Shown one piece after another: positions 1 to 7,102 of a DNA stretch of 12,608 bases. The notes below the pieces were generated by a model. The model was given only the letters and a program-made list of their open reading frames with translations. It was not told where the DNA came from and made no database searches. The stretch covers positions 1 to 12,608 of the forward strand of contig PRDV01000007.1 of NCBI GenBank assembly GCA_003174035.1, given 5' to 3'. The DNA comes from Candidatus Babelota bacterium. Lineage in GTDB: Bacteria; Babelota; Babeliae; Babelales; Babelaceae. A program made the position numbers and the translations under genes. Positions within the stretch are counted from its first letter, which is position 1, and every line of letters begins with the position of its first letter.

Positions 1-1
1 A

Positions 2-2008
2 AAAATAAAATTTGATGGCAATACCGTATTTCATGAGGCGGCTCTTGCAGGAAAGTTTGGTTCTATCCAATGGTTAGCAGAACGATATCCTAATCTTATA
101 GAAATAGCCAATGAAGGCGGTAATACTATTCTGCATAGTGCAGCCCAGCTAGGTCATGCTCAAATAGTACAATGGCTGGTGCAGCACTATCCTAGATTAA
201 TAGATAAAAAAAATAGTAATGGTATGACCGCAGCTGATATAGGACGTGAAAATATTGCTGCATTATTGGAAGCGCCAATCGAGCGAGCCATACCTTTACC
301 TCAAGAAGTTCTTGAGAAAGAAACAGAAGAATTGAGCAGTGTACTGGATGCAGCTCCTGAGAATAATGATCTTCCAATATTACAATGGCTTTTAGAAGAG
401 TTTCCGCAATTCGTGAAAATGGTTAAGAAAGACGGTAGTACCATATTGCATCAAGCGATCCGCTCAGGCCGTATAAGAATGATAGAATTTCTTATAGAAC
501 ACTGTCCGGATTTAATGAAAATGACTACCGAGGATGGAAGCACTGTGCTTCATCTAGCTGTTAAGTGTAAGAATCTTCTGATAGCAAAATTACTTGTAGC
601 TAAAGATCCTGATCTTGCGGTTGCAAAAGATCACAATAATATGACCGCATTAGATACCGCGGTTCAAGAAGGACCTAGAGAAATTGTGCTATTACTGGGG
701 GCATCGCTTCAAAGCGTAAAGTCTGAACTTAAGGAAGTTATTCAGCAAAAAAGAAAGGGGTTGTTTGATGCTGCTCGTTCCGGCGAGAAGCCGCTCCTTG
801 AAGCAGTATTGGCAAAAGGTATTGATTACGGCATGTGTGACGAAACAGGGGCAAGTATTTTGCATGTTGCAGCATCCCACGCGTCTACTGTGCCAGTGCA
901 ATGGCTAACAAAAACTTATCCCGATCTCTTGAAAATACTTGATCAAAAGGGAGATACAGCGCTTCATGTAGCAGCTAAGAATGGGCATCTAAAAACAGTG
1001 CTCTGGTTAGCGGATAAATATGAAGAAATACCGGGAGTTTTTGATCAAGTATTAGGTAATCTCCGGACAAGCGAAAAACAGCTAGCAGTTGTACAATGGT
1101 TGGCAAAGAGCTATCCAGACAGCATCTGCAAGCAAACGAAAAATGGAAGTACGATAGTTCATTTTGCAGCTGAATTAGATCAGCTAGCAGTGATACAGTG
1201 GTTGGCAAAGGAATATCCGAATTTGATAAATAAGAAGAACTACAATGGTAGGACTGCAGCAGATATAGCACGTACGGAAGTTAAAGAATGGTTAACAACG
1301 CACATTATAGAAGTAACACCCCAAGTTCAAGGTGCCGATCTGTTTGATGCAGTGCGCTCCTCAGATAGAGCGCGCGTTGAAATGGTGATAGCACAAGGAA
1401 TCCCTTATGGGCTTAGAGCTGGGCGGGAGGAGACTATTCTTCATATAGCATGCGGTAATGGGAATCTTGAAATGGCTCAATGGATTGCACGTACTTATCC
1501 GGATCTTATCTATGAGGTAGGTCCCTGCGGGACCGTGCTTCATAGTGCGGCTCGAAGCGGTCATCTTCCGGTAGCCAGGTGGTTATCTAAGGAATATCCA
1601 AAATTGCTCAGTCTTACTTCAAACAATGGTTTTTCCGTACTGCATGATGCCATCTATTCAAAGCAAGTTGCTGTAGTGCAATGGTTTATAGCAACCCATC
1701 AAGATCTTCTTAGAATGATTACTTCTGACGGTAAAACGATACTACATTTAGCAGCCCAGCGAGGGCATCTTGAAATTGTTGAGTCGCTGATAGATACCTA
1801 TCCAAATCTTATTAAAATAGGTGACAAGGAAGGGAATACGGCACTCCATATAGCCGCTTATAAGAACAGGCTTGATGTAGTGCAATTGTTAGCATCTAAG
1901 TTTGCAGATTTGCTGACAATGACAAATGAGAGTGGTTTGACTCCACTAGACTTAGCCAAGAGCGAAAGATGTAGAGAGATTTTTCGACGCTTATCTACTA
2001 AGAAATAA
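2..2008 (+). CDS. Ankyrin-repeat protein, 5' end cut by window edge
   Basis: The frame is open from the first bases, so the true start lies upstream; 668 residues are visible. I count about 20 ankyrin repeats. Their first helix carries T-x-L-H-x-A-A and their second helix reads V-x-W-L-A followed by Y-P-D-L instead of the usual L-L-x-x-G-A-D. Two segments ending in TAADI (around 215-250 and 1245-1275) close blocks of repeats, and new blocks start with LFDAARSG (about 764) and LFDAVRSS (about 1339). The protein ends on a repeat with no separate tail. Ankyrin arrays bind partner proteins; in host-associated bacteria such proteins are often secreted effectors. That role is inferred, because the N-terminus and any signal peptide are outside the window. 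A GTG at 179 is not the start: ankyrin sequence continues upstream of it in frame. Stop TAA at 2006-2008. Confidence 0.93.
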   Translation, partial: KIKFDGNTVFHEAALAGKFGSIQWLAERYPNLIEIANEGGNTILHSAAQLGHAQIVQWLVQHYPRLIDKKNSNGMTAADIGRENIAALLEAPIERAIPLPQEVLEKETEELSSVLDAAPENNDLPILQWLLEEFPQFVKMVKKDGSTILHQAIRSGRIRMIEFLIEHCPDLMKMTTEDGSTVLHLAVKCKNLLIAKLLVAKDPDLAVAKDHNNMTALDTAVQEGPREIVLLLGASLQSVKSELKEVIQQKRKGLFDAARSGEKPLLEAVLAKGIDYGMCDETGASILHVAASHASTVPVQWLTKTYPDLLKILDQKGDTALHVAAKNGHLKTVLWLADKYEEIPGVFDQVLGNLRTSEKQLAVVQWLAKSYPDSICKQTKNGSTIVHFAAELDQLAVIQWLAKEYPNLINKKNYNGRTAADIARTEVKEWLTTHIIEVTPQVQGADLFDAVRSSDRARVEMVIAQGIPYGLRAGREETILHIACGNGNLEMAQWIARTYPDLIYEVGPCGTVLHSAARSGHLPVARWLSKEYPKLLSLTSNNGFSVLHDAIYSKQVAVVQWFIATHQDLLRMITSDGKTILHLAAQRGHLEIVESLIDTYPNLIKIGDKEGNTALHIAAYKNRLDVVQLLASKFADLLTMTNESGLTPLDLAKSERCREIFRRLSTKK

Positions 2009-2040
2009 GGCTTAATCGCGCGCTCAAGGCTGTTTCATTT

Positions 2041-2069
2041 TTGCTAATCGTTCAAGAAAATGATAGAAT
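2041..2069 (+). promoter_or_regulatory. Candidate sigma70 promoter for the SKP1-like gene
   Basis: TTGCTA (-35, 4 of 6 matches), 17-bp spacer, TAGAAT (-10, 5 of 6 matches). It lies in the 97-bp gap after the upstream ankyrin gene and would start transcription about 30 bases before the ATG at 2106. The same TAGAAT -10 variant with a 17-bp spacer occurs at 8122-8150. Confidence 0.5.
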
Positions 2070-2105
2070 TATTTCTATGTGAGAATATCCAAGAAAGGAA
2101 TTAAT

Positions 2106-3938
2106 ATGCTATTACGATGTTTAATAGGCCTTTGTTGTATAATAATTGGCATGAGTCAGGCGATGGAATCCGTTAAGAAGAGTGACGTTACTACAAAAGG
2201 TGAATCTGTAACTATAATAACTAACAATAACGGGATGGTACCATTGTCAGTAGTATTTATTCCTTATTTTAAAACTTTGCAGAATATGATCGAAGATTTA
2301 AAAGATCAGAAGCAAATACCTTTGCCGTACGATGCAGAATTGGTGCAAAAACTTTTTGAGCTTGTTGAATTAAAAAGTACAAGTAACGCTAGCAAAGTTT
2401 CATTAGTTCTACATTTATTGTCAGAGATTACTCTAGCGAAACTATTAGCATTAGCTAACTATCTCGAGTGCCCGTACCTTTTTAATGATCTTTTGCTTAA
2501 GCTAGCTAAAAAAATTGCTGAGGAAAGGTTAACGATGCAAGACGAGATTATTGAAGAACTCGACCAGATTTTGCCGCATGATTTACTAGTTCTCGTTAAT
2601 GAACTAGTATTGATGAAGCATAAGCAGATGGATCGTTTTATAAAGATTACGCAGCACATAGAGCAAAAAAAAGAATGGGACTTGGTGAATTTTGCTATAT
2701 TTTTTAATAAAGATAGAAATTTTCTTTATACAGTTGAAGAACCGCTTCTAGGTAACGTAAGTGTCATGCACAGCTGCCATGTATATAAGATTATTGATGA
2801 AAAAATTATTTTGTTTGATTACTTTGAAAATTCTCGAGCTGAGTTTTCACCAGATGGGAAGTATTTACTGATAAAAAGCCAAACAACTGATAGACCAGAT
2901 TGTCTTCTCATTAATTTAGCAACAAATGGAAGATGTAAGATACCAGTAAATTCTTTGTCGGAAGCTGGATTTTCAGCAAATAGTGCGGCATTAATTATTA
3001 ATGCTGCTGCTTATGATGTAGAAAAAGCATCATTGCTAGACAAGAATCCTTACGCAGCTGAAAAAGAAACAGAATTGTCTTTGCGTGAAGAACACAATAA
3101 AATGTGGCGAGCTGCTTTCTCAAAGCGACGTATAGCTATAGACGAGATTTTACCTATCGTATTTACAAAAGAATTTCACAATGTAGCAGATCAATGTGAT
3201 GTTATTTGTAGACAGCTGCCTAAAACAGTAGAATCTAAAAGTCATCTTGAATCATTCGACTTTGGGACGGATGGCGTTAATTTTTTATGCATTAAATTAA
3301 AGCATATGATTAGTAAGACGCTTAAATTTTGGCTGTTTGATATCACAAATCCACAAGACATTCGTGAGCTTTTATGTCTTGAAGACCCTAAGCATTCAAA
3401 TTGTTCGCTTGTAAGGGTGAGTGAAGATAGTCAAGTGATTTGGTTAATGCATCATCATAGATTGATGCGCATTATTCGTAAAACCGGTGCGTTATGTGAA
3501 ATAGAATTAAAATTAGACAGTTTTCCTAAAGTATTTAGTGTTTCCAAGGATAATAGTACGGTTATTTTGCGCTATGGCAATAATAATGATGTACACTTTT
3601 ATAAGTATATACCCTCCATAAATGAATTGGTAAAGGTGGGTATTGTGCCAACTTCTAAACCTATATGGTCTGATTCTTCATCAGCTCATTTTTTGAGCGA
3701 TAGTGGCGATAGTTTTATAGTAGCCGATGACAATAGGTTTAATCCACAAAAATGGGAGATAGCAGTCGGATTAGTTCCATTCAAATTATTCAGTAGTCGG
3801 TGTTCTTTAAAGCAATTGCTCATGCTCATTCGAAGGGCCGAGTACAAAGAGCAAAGTTCTTACAGCATTATGTACGCTACTTTGGACGCGGAAATACGAG
3901 CGTTTTTAGAAAGAAAAGCGATAGAAGGAAAAAAATGA
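2106..3938 (+). CDS. Exported SKP1/BTB-like domain protein with probable beta-propeller
   Basis: The start is ATG 2106 behind AAAGGA; the in-frame GTG at 2079 has no ribosome site and would bury the signal peptide. Residues 1-19 are a hydrophobic signal peptide ending S-Q-A before M-E. Residues about 34-140 resemble the SKP1/POZ fold: a V-T-I strand, TLQNMIEDL, the turn IPLP, a helix with ELVQKLFELVE, then LALANYLECPYLF and a final LAKKI helix. These follow the order of SKP1's sktiknMleD, IpLP, AANYL and vAnmI segments. From about 190 to 560 the protein is rich in beta strands, with AEFSPDGKYLL typical of WD40 or TolB-type propeller blades. SKP1 and BTB proteins are eukaryotic adaptors of cullin ubiquitin ligases, so an exported bacterial copy next to ankyrin genes suggests a host-directed effector. 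The fold call comes from reading motifs, not from a profile search; the propeller is less certain than the SKP1-like part. It converges with the next gene with a 43-bp gap. Confidence 0.85.
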   Translation: MLLRCLIGLCCIIIGMSQAMESVKKSDVTTKGESVTIITNNNGMVPLSVVFIPYFKTLQNMIEDLKDQKQIPLPYDAELVQKLFELVELKSTSNASKVSLVLHLLSEITLAKLLALANYLECPYLFNDLLLKLAKKIAEERLTMQDEIIEELDQILPHDLLVLVNELVLMKHKQMDRFIKITQHIEQKKEWDLVNFAIFFNKDRNFLYTVEEPLLGNVSVMHSCHVYKIIDEKIILFDYFENSRAEFSPDGKYLLIKSQTTDRPDCLLINLATNGRCKIPVNSLSEAGFSANSAALIINAAAYDVEKASLLDKNPYAAEKETELSLREEHNKMWRAAFSKRRIAIDEILPIVFTKEFHNVADQCDVICRQLPKTVESKSHLESFDFGTDGVNFLCIKLKHMISKTLKFWLFDITNPQDIRELLCLEDPKHSNCSLVRVSEDSQVIWLMHHHRLMRIIRKTGALCEIELKLDSFPKVFSVSKDNSTVILRYGNNNDVHFYKYIPSINELVKVGIVPTSKPIWSDSSSAHFLSDSGDSFIVADDNRFNPQKWEIAVGLVPFKLFSSRCSLKQLLMLIRRAEYKEQSSYSIMYATLDAEIRAFLERKAIEGKK

Positions 3939-3981
3939 GGATATATTCACCAGCTGATGAGTCGATAGGCAAAATAATGGC

Positions 3982-4344
3982 TTAGTTCTTTTGCCTACTG
4001 AGACTATCTTGGAAACCGGCCTCGTGATGTACTATTTTCGCTAATGTCTTTAACGTTGGATTACCTTTTTTTGAAAACACATCCTGCACTGTTGATCTGG
4101 CGAGCTGTGCATTTTTGGCAACACCGCTTCTGTTAACACGTAAATATTCGTCTAGAATTTCGAGAAAGGCTTCGGTATCATTTTCCAAAAGACACTCTAA
4201 TAAGGCTGCGCCTACTTTAGAACAATTTTTAAAAAAGTCTCTTGGATCGACTGCTTTGCCTTTAATATGGCTTAAGTCTTGTTCAATTTCTTCAATATCG
4301 CTCCAGCTTGTGCCGAGCGGTTTTGCTATTTTTTTCTTGCTCAT
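3982..4344 (-). CDS. Helix-turn-helix protein of antitoxin (HigA/addiction antidote) type
   Basis: A 120-residue soluble protein. The C-terminal half (about 66-108) reads as a helix-turn-helix with GVAKNAQLARSTVQDVF followed by KKGNPTLKTLAKIV. This resembles the small antidote proteins of HigBA-like modules, where S-x-x-x-x-x-L-S-x-x-G-N-P-T is the recognition region. The N-terminal 50 residues are not recognised. The start is fixed by GGAGGTC six bases upstream. It lies 32 bp after ftsY on the same strand and is probably co-transcribed with it. No RelE/HigB-type toxin is on either side: downstream is a convergent gene, upstream is ftsY. It could be a stand-alone transcription factor that kept the antidote fold. 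The DNA-binding call is fairly safe; its targets are unknown. Confidence 0.82.
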   Translation of the reverse strand: MSKKKIAKPLGTSWSDIEEIEQDLSHIKGKAVDPRDFFKNCSKVGAALLECLLENDTEAFLEILDEYLRVNRSGVAKNAQLARSTVQDVFSKKGNPTLKTLAKIVHHEAGFQDSLSRQKN

Positions 4345-4376
4345 TTTTAAGACCTCCGAGTAATAGATACATGTTA

Positions 4377-5264
4377 TTATCCAAGCAATTCCCTTACATA
4401 GTCATCAGGATTGAAGAGCTCGAGCTGACCTGGTTTCTCGCCGAAGGAGATAAAGGCGATAGGAATTTTTAATTCTTGGGTTATAGAAAACACGATACCG
4501 CCTTTGCCGGTGCCATCCATTTTGGTAAGTACGATACCATCGACGTGCGTGCTTTCATGAAATATTTTAGCTTGATCGAATGAATTTTGCCCAAGCATTG
4601 CGTCTATTGTTAATAACGTTACAATTTTCTTTTCTCCGAGCTGCTTACCAATAATCTTTCTCATCTTTTCAAGTTCTTTCATGAGATTCACTTTGGTTTG
4701 TAAGCGACCTGCGGTATCAATAATAAGAGCATTATACTCACCCCCCTTGAATTGTTCGCAACCTAGAAATATTACTGAGGCTGGATCCTGGTTTTCTTTG
4801 CCGAGCACTACGGTAATCCCCAATCTCTTTCCCCATTCACCTAGCTGCTCCTGTGCTGCAGCTCGAAAAGTATCAGCGGCGACGAGTAAGACTCGTTTGC
4901 CTTGCTTTTGCAGCCATGATGCGAGTTTGCCGGCGAATGTTGTTTTACCACTGCCATTGATGCCCACTAGTAAATATACATCGGCCTCCGGATTAAATCG
5001 TTCTATGGCTAATAAATTCCTCAATTGTTGAGCGAGTGCTTGCTCGAGATCTGTTCCTTTTTTAATTTTGCCACTTTCAACATCTTCTTTGAGCTGAGCG
5101 ATTATTCTTCTTGTAGTATGAATACCGGTATCGGCTCCGATGAGAATCTTTTCAAGCTCTGCAAGACTAGCTTCATCAACGACCTCTTTGCCAAAGAGCA
5201 CCCGAATTTTGCTGGTGAATTGTGTGTAAATAGTCTGTAATGCTTTTTTTAGAAAACCAAACAC
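4377..5264 (-). CDS. ftsY: FtsY, signal recognition particle receptor GTPase
   Basis: FtsY docks ribosomes carrying SRP (Ffh plus 4.5S RNA) to the SecYEG translocon by forming a GTPase pair with Ffh. From the GTG start chosen here the protein has 295 residues: a basic amphipathic N-terminus (MFGFLKKAL) for membrane contact, a helical N domain (about 25-90), then the G domain with GINGSGKTT (101-109), DTFRAAA (131-137), DTAGR (183-187), TKMDGTGKGG (247-256) and a C-terminal FNPDDYV. The acidic A domain of E. coli FtsY is absent, as in many bacteria. I prefer GTG 5264 over ATG 5279: AAGGAG lies five bases before the GTG, the ATG has no ribosome site, and MFGFLKK is a common FtsY beginning. It sits between the HAS-barrel-like gene (91 bp upstream) and the antitoxin-like gene (32 bp downstream), all on one strand. 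Confidence 0.97.
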   Translation of the reverse strand: MFGFLKKALQTIYTQFTSKIRVLFGKEVVDEASLAELEKILIGADTGIHTTRRIIAQLKEDVESGKIKKGTDLEQALAQQLRNLLAIERFNPEADVYLLVGINGSGKTTFAGKLASWLQKQGKRVLLVAADTFRAAAQEQLGEWGKRLGITVVLGKENQDPASVIFLGCEQFKGGEYNALIIDTAGRLQTKVNLMKELEKMRKIIGKQLGEKKIVTLLTIDAMLGQNSFDQAKIFHESTHVDGIVLTKMDGTGKGGIVFSITQELKIPIAFISFGEKPGQLELFNPDDYVRELLG

Positions 5265-5355
5265 TACTTCTCCTTCCATTAATTAGCTATTCTGATCTAG
5301 CATCTCAATAAATACCAATCAAATGCCACCGCTAGTTTTTCCACATTTCTTCTTT

Positions 5356-5970
5356 TCACAACATCCCCTGAGCTCGTTGCAGAAACAATTTAAGGCGACG
5401 ATAATCATTTGCCGTGAGCAGTGAAAACGTAGCGGTAAAGTTTTTGAGCCGTTCATCGGTTAAAAGCTGAGCTTCGCTCATCTGCTTGAGCAATGACAGA
5501 AGTAAGTCATCTAACGAGAAGATGTGCTGAGCGTGAGCAAAAAGCATGGGTAAATACTGCTCCTGAGAAAATAAAAGCTTAAGTTCATGAGTTGTTGCTT
5601 TGGTAACAAAGGCATGAATTTTAGGGGGCTCGGGAGCAAGCTGATAGAGCATCCGCTCATTTTCAAGGTATCCCAGGGTAAGACAGCGAAAGGTCGTATG
5701 AATGAATTCAAAAATATGAGGGTGATCCCGCCTGAGTTCATCTTCGCTTTTTTTATAGGTAAATACCGCTCGATGTGTATCCGTGGGAGCAGTGGTGATC
5801 TCATGTACAATCCCAAAGATGGTTCTCGAGCCTATAGTTACCGTCAAAAGAGAGCCATAGGAAGGCATGGTATCCCACTCCCAACATTGAGCTTGCCAAC
5901 TGTGCAATGAGCTTTCTACTATTTCTGCAAACGGTTTAAGTTCCACGGTATCTTTCTCTAAGGGTAGCAT
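5356..5970 (-). CDS. Conserved hypothetical protein, HAS-barrel-like N-terminal domain
   Basis: A 204-residue soluble protein without signal peptide or membrane segment. Residues about 15-125 resemble the HAS barrel (HerA/ATP synthase barrel): GSLLTV and IFGIVHEI form the paired strands, followed by HPHIFEFIHTTF, a LTLGYLENER strand and the turn LAPEPPKIHAFV. I know this arrangement from stand-alone HAS-barrel proteins of unclear function. Residues about 126-204 are helical and not recognised. The start is ATG 5970 with AAGGA four bases upstream. It is first in the minus-strand run ahead of ftsY and probably shares its transcript, although a 91-bp gap leaves room for a separate ftsY promoter. 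A weak -10 (TATACT, 5992-5987) lies just upstream. HAS barrels act as docking or ring-building modules in other proteins; no function can be assigned here. Confidence 0.78.
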   Translation of the reverse strand: MLPLEKDTVELKPFAEIVESSLHSWQAQCWEWDTMPSYGSLLTVTIGSRTIFGIVHEITTAPTDTHRAVFTYKKSEDELRRDHPHIFEFIHTTFRCLTLGYLENERMLYQLAPEPPKIHAFVTKATTHELKLLFSQEQYLPMLFAHAQHIFSLDDLLLSLLKQMSEAQLLTDERLKNFTATFSLLTANDYRRLKLFLQRAQGML

Positions 5971-6020
5971 TTTCCTTACACAGATCAGTATAGACCAATA
6001 CCCCTCTTACGTACAGGGGC

Positions 6021-6051
6021 AAAGGTACTTTTAAGCGAAAAGTGCCTTTTT
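6021..6051 (+). terminator. Hairpin with T run, terminator-like
   Basis: AAAGGTACTTTT (6021-6032) pairs with AAAAGTGCCTTT (6038-6049) over 12 positions, with one U-G wobble on the plus strand, around the loop AAGCG. Five T (6047-6051) follow on the plus strand. On the minus strand the wobble becomes an A-C mismatch and no T run follows, so the structure favours plus-strand RNA. No plus-strand gene lies upstream to need it. It could end an antisense transcript or act as a leader element. Confidence 0.4.
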
Positions 6052-6324
6052 AAAGCGCAGAAAACGAACTAAGAAAATCATTTGCATCTTTCTCATTGTC
6101 AAGTTCAATTTTTACTGGTAGAATTAATACTAACCATAAAGAAGCGAGAAGTGAACAGGGCAGTAAGCCTTTTTTACTTAGGCTATTGTATGGGATTGTA
6201 AGCATGTATTGAAAAAAATGAGGAGCGTGTGTGTTTGCTATGATGCTATAGCAAGATAAAATTTTGAAATGATGAGCAGTTTTTAAGAACTAATCATAAT
6301 TTTAGCAAGAGTTTAAGTTTCCAT

Positions 6325-6352
6325 TTGACAAGAATGGTTTCTTGGGTACACT
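6325..6352 (+). promoter_or_regulatory. Candidate promoter of the XRE/S24 regulator
   Basis: A perfect TTGACA (6325-6330), 16-bp spacer and TACACT (6347-6352, 4 of 6). Transcription would begin about 50 bases before ATG 6410. A second -10-like TATACT (6372-6377) overlaps the perfect 8-bp palindrome TACTAGTA (6374-6381), which could be an operator for self-regulation; that last point is speculative. Confidence 0.45.
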
Positions 6353-6409
6353 GGAGAAAGCAGTGTTAAACTATACTAGTACATAACTATAACAGCAGAA
6401 GGAGTTATT

Positions 6410-7081
6410 ATGTCTTCAACAGCACTCCGTGTAAAAGAGTTGCTCAGAGAAAAGGGATGGACAACTAAGATTTTAGCAGAAAAGACAGGTATGTCTGAAA
6501 GCTATTTGACGCACATTAAGAATGGTACTCGTCGTTGGAATGAGGACTCATTGCGCAAATTAGCGAATGCATTTGAAGTAAGCCCCCTTGATCTTTTCGC
6601 ACAACGTCGTAAGCGTACTGATGATATTGACAATAATGTGAGTATGCCAGAAAAATCTGACGTACAATTGAAGGTGCAAATTGTGCCCGTTGTCGGAGAT
6701 ATTCCAACAAATCCATCTCCTTATAATAATCAGCTTATGCAATTGACTACCGGATTTAAGGATGTCTTTGTGCCGGTATTAAATACCAATGATGCTGCAA
6801 TGTTTGCTATGCATCTTGCGAGCAATCAATTAGCGCCTACTTTTGATAAAGGGGATTTGCTTATTGTTTCTCCTGATGTGTGGACCCGTTCTGGGGATAT
6901 TGCTGCAGTAGAATATGGCAATGAAACACCGGTAAAAGCAATTATGCAAGTAACCTATACCGATGATTTTATCGTTCTTGAATCCGTAAATCATAAGAGT
7001 GCACCTATAGCACTTGTGCGCGGTAAAGATAACTTTAGAATTATTGGCCGCGTCATTGCTCGTCATCAAAGACTTGAATAA
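6410..7081 (+). CDS. XRE-type regulator with degenerate S24 (LexA/CI-like) domain
   Basis: A 223-residue repressor-like protein. Residues 5-65 are a CI/XRE helix-turn-helix (TTKILAEKTGMSESYLTHIKNG, with the turn around 23-27). A short linker follows, then residues about 88-220 carry an S24/LexA-type domain: IVPVVGDIP, then LAPTFDKGDLLIVSP, then PVKAI near 174-178. In LexA and CI the SOS signal triggers self-cleavage at Ala-Gly using a Ser-Lys pair. Here the lysine (K176) is kept, but the serine position before LAP is Q140 and the Ala-Gly site is T-N (100-101). Self-cleavage is therefore unlikely, and the domain may serve for dimerisation or ligand sensing. The start is supported by GGAG five bases upstream of ATG 6410. 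It lies directly upstream of the rpsF promoter, whose -35 overlaps its last codons. Target genes are unknown. Confidence 0.9.
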   Translation: MSSTALRVKELLREKGWTTKILAEKTGMSESYLTHIKNGTRRWNEDSLRKLANAFEVSPLDLFAQRRKRTDDIDNNVSMPEKSDVQLKVQIVPVVGDIPTNPSPYNNQLMQLTTGFKDVFVPVLNTNDAAMFAMHLASNQLAPTFDKGDLLIVSPDVWTRSGDIAAVEYGNETPVKAIMQVTYTDDFIVLESVNHKSAPIALVRGKDNFRIIGRVIARHQRLE

Positions 7082-7101
7082 ACACGGAAATATTCTATAC
7101 T
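7074..7101 (+). promoter_or_regulatory. Candidate rpsF-rpsR promoter
   Basis: TTGAAT (7074-7079, 4 of 6), 16-bp spacer and TATACT (7096-7101, 5 of 6). The -35 overlaps the stop codon of the regulator gene. Transcription would start near 7108, giving a leader of about 125 bases that contains the folded element. Confidence 0.5.
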
Positions 7102-7102
7102 C

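Larger units (their letters stand above)
5971..6409. other. Divergent intergenic region without a gene
   Basis: This 439-bp gap separates the minus-strand ftsY cluster from the plus-strand XRE/S24 regulator. I see no ORF with coding character; the longest reading from a plus-strand ATG near 6218 gives 13 residues. It holds a short inverted repeat (CCCCT 6001-6005, AGGGG 6015-6019), a strong hairpin (6021-6051), a consensus TTGACA on the minus strand at 6102-6097 with no good -10 behind it, and the regulator's promoter at 6325-6352. No tRNA-like cloverleaf was found by eye. Confidence 0.6.

Noticed and set aside
179..2008. GTG at 179 as the start of the first ankyrin gene
   Set aside because: In-frame ankyrin sequence continues upstream to base 2, so the gene is cut by the window edge and the GTG is an internal valine.
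2079..2105. GTG 2079 as start of the SKP1-like gene
   Set aside because: No ribosome site, and it would add nine polar residues before a good signal peptide; ATG 2106 follows AAAGGA at proper distance.
3800..3985. A plus-strand ORF overlapping the end of the SKP1-like gene
   Set aside because: It lies in another frame of a clearly coding region, has no ribosome site and resembles no family.
3939..4376. A toxin gene next to the antitoxin-like protein
   Set aside because: No ORF of suitable size remains in the short gaps on either side; both flanks are taken by the SKP1-like gene and ftsY.
4681..5240. Plus-strand ORFs opposite ftsY
   Set aside because: They are antisense to the conserved FtsY GTPase motifs and have the composition of shadow frames.
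5971..6409. tRNA or other known RNA gene in the divergent gap
   Set aside because: No cloverleaf arms, TTC-loop or CCA-like end could be recognised; only simple hairpins are present.
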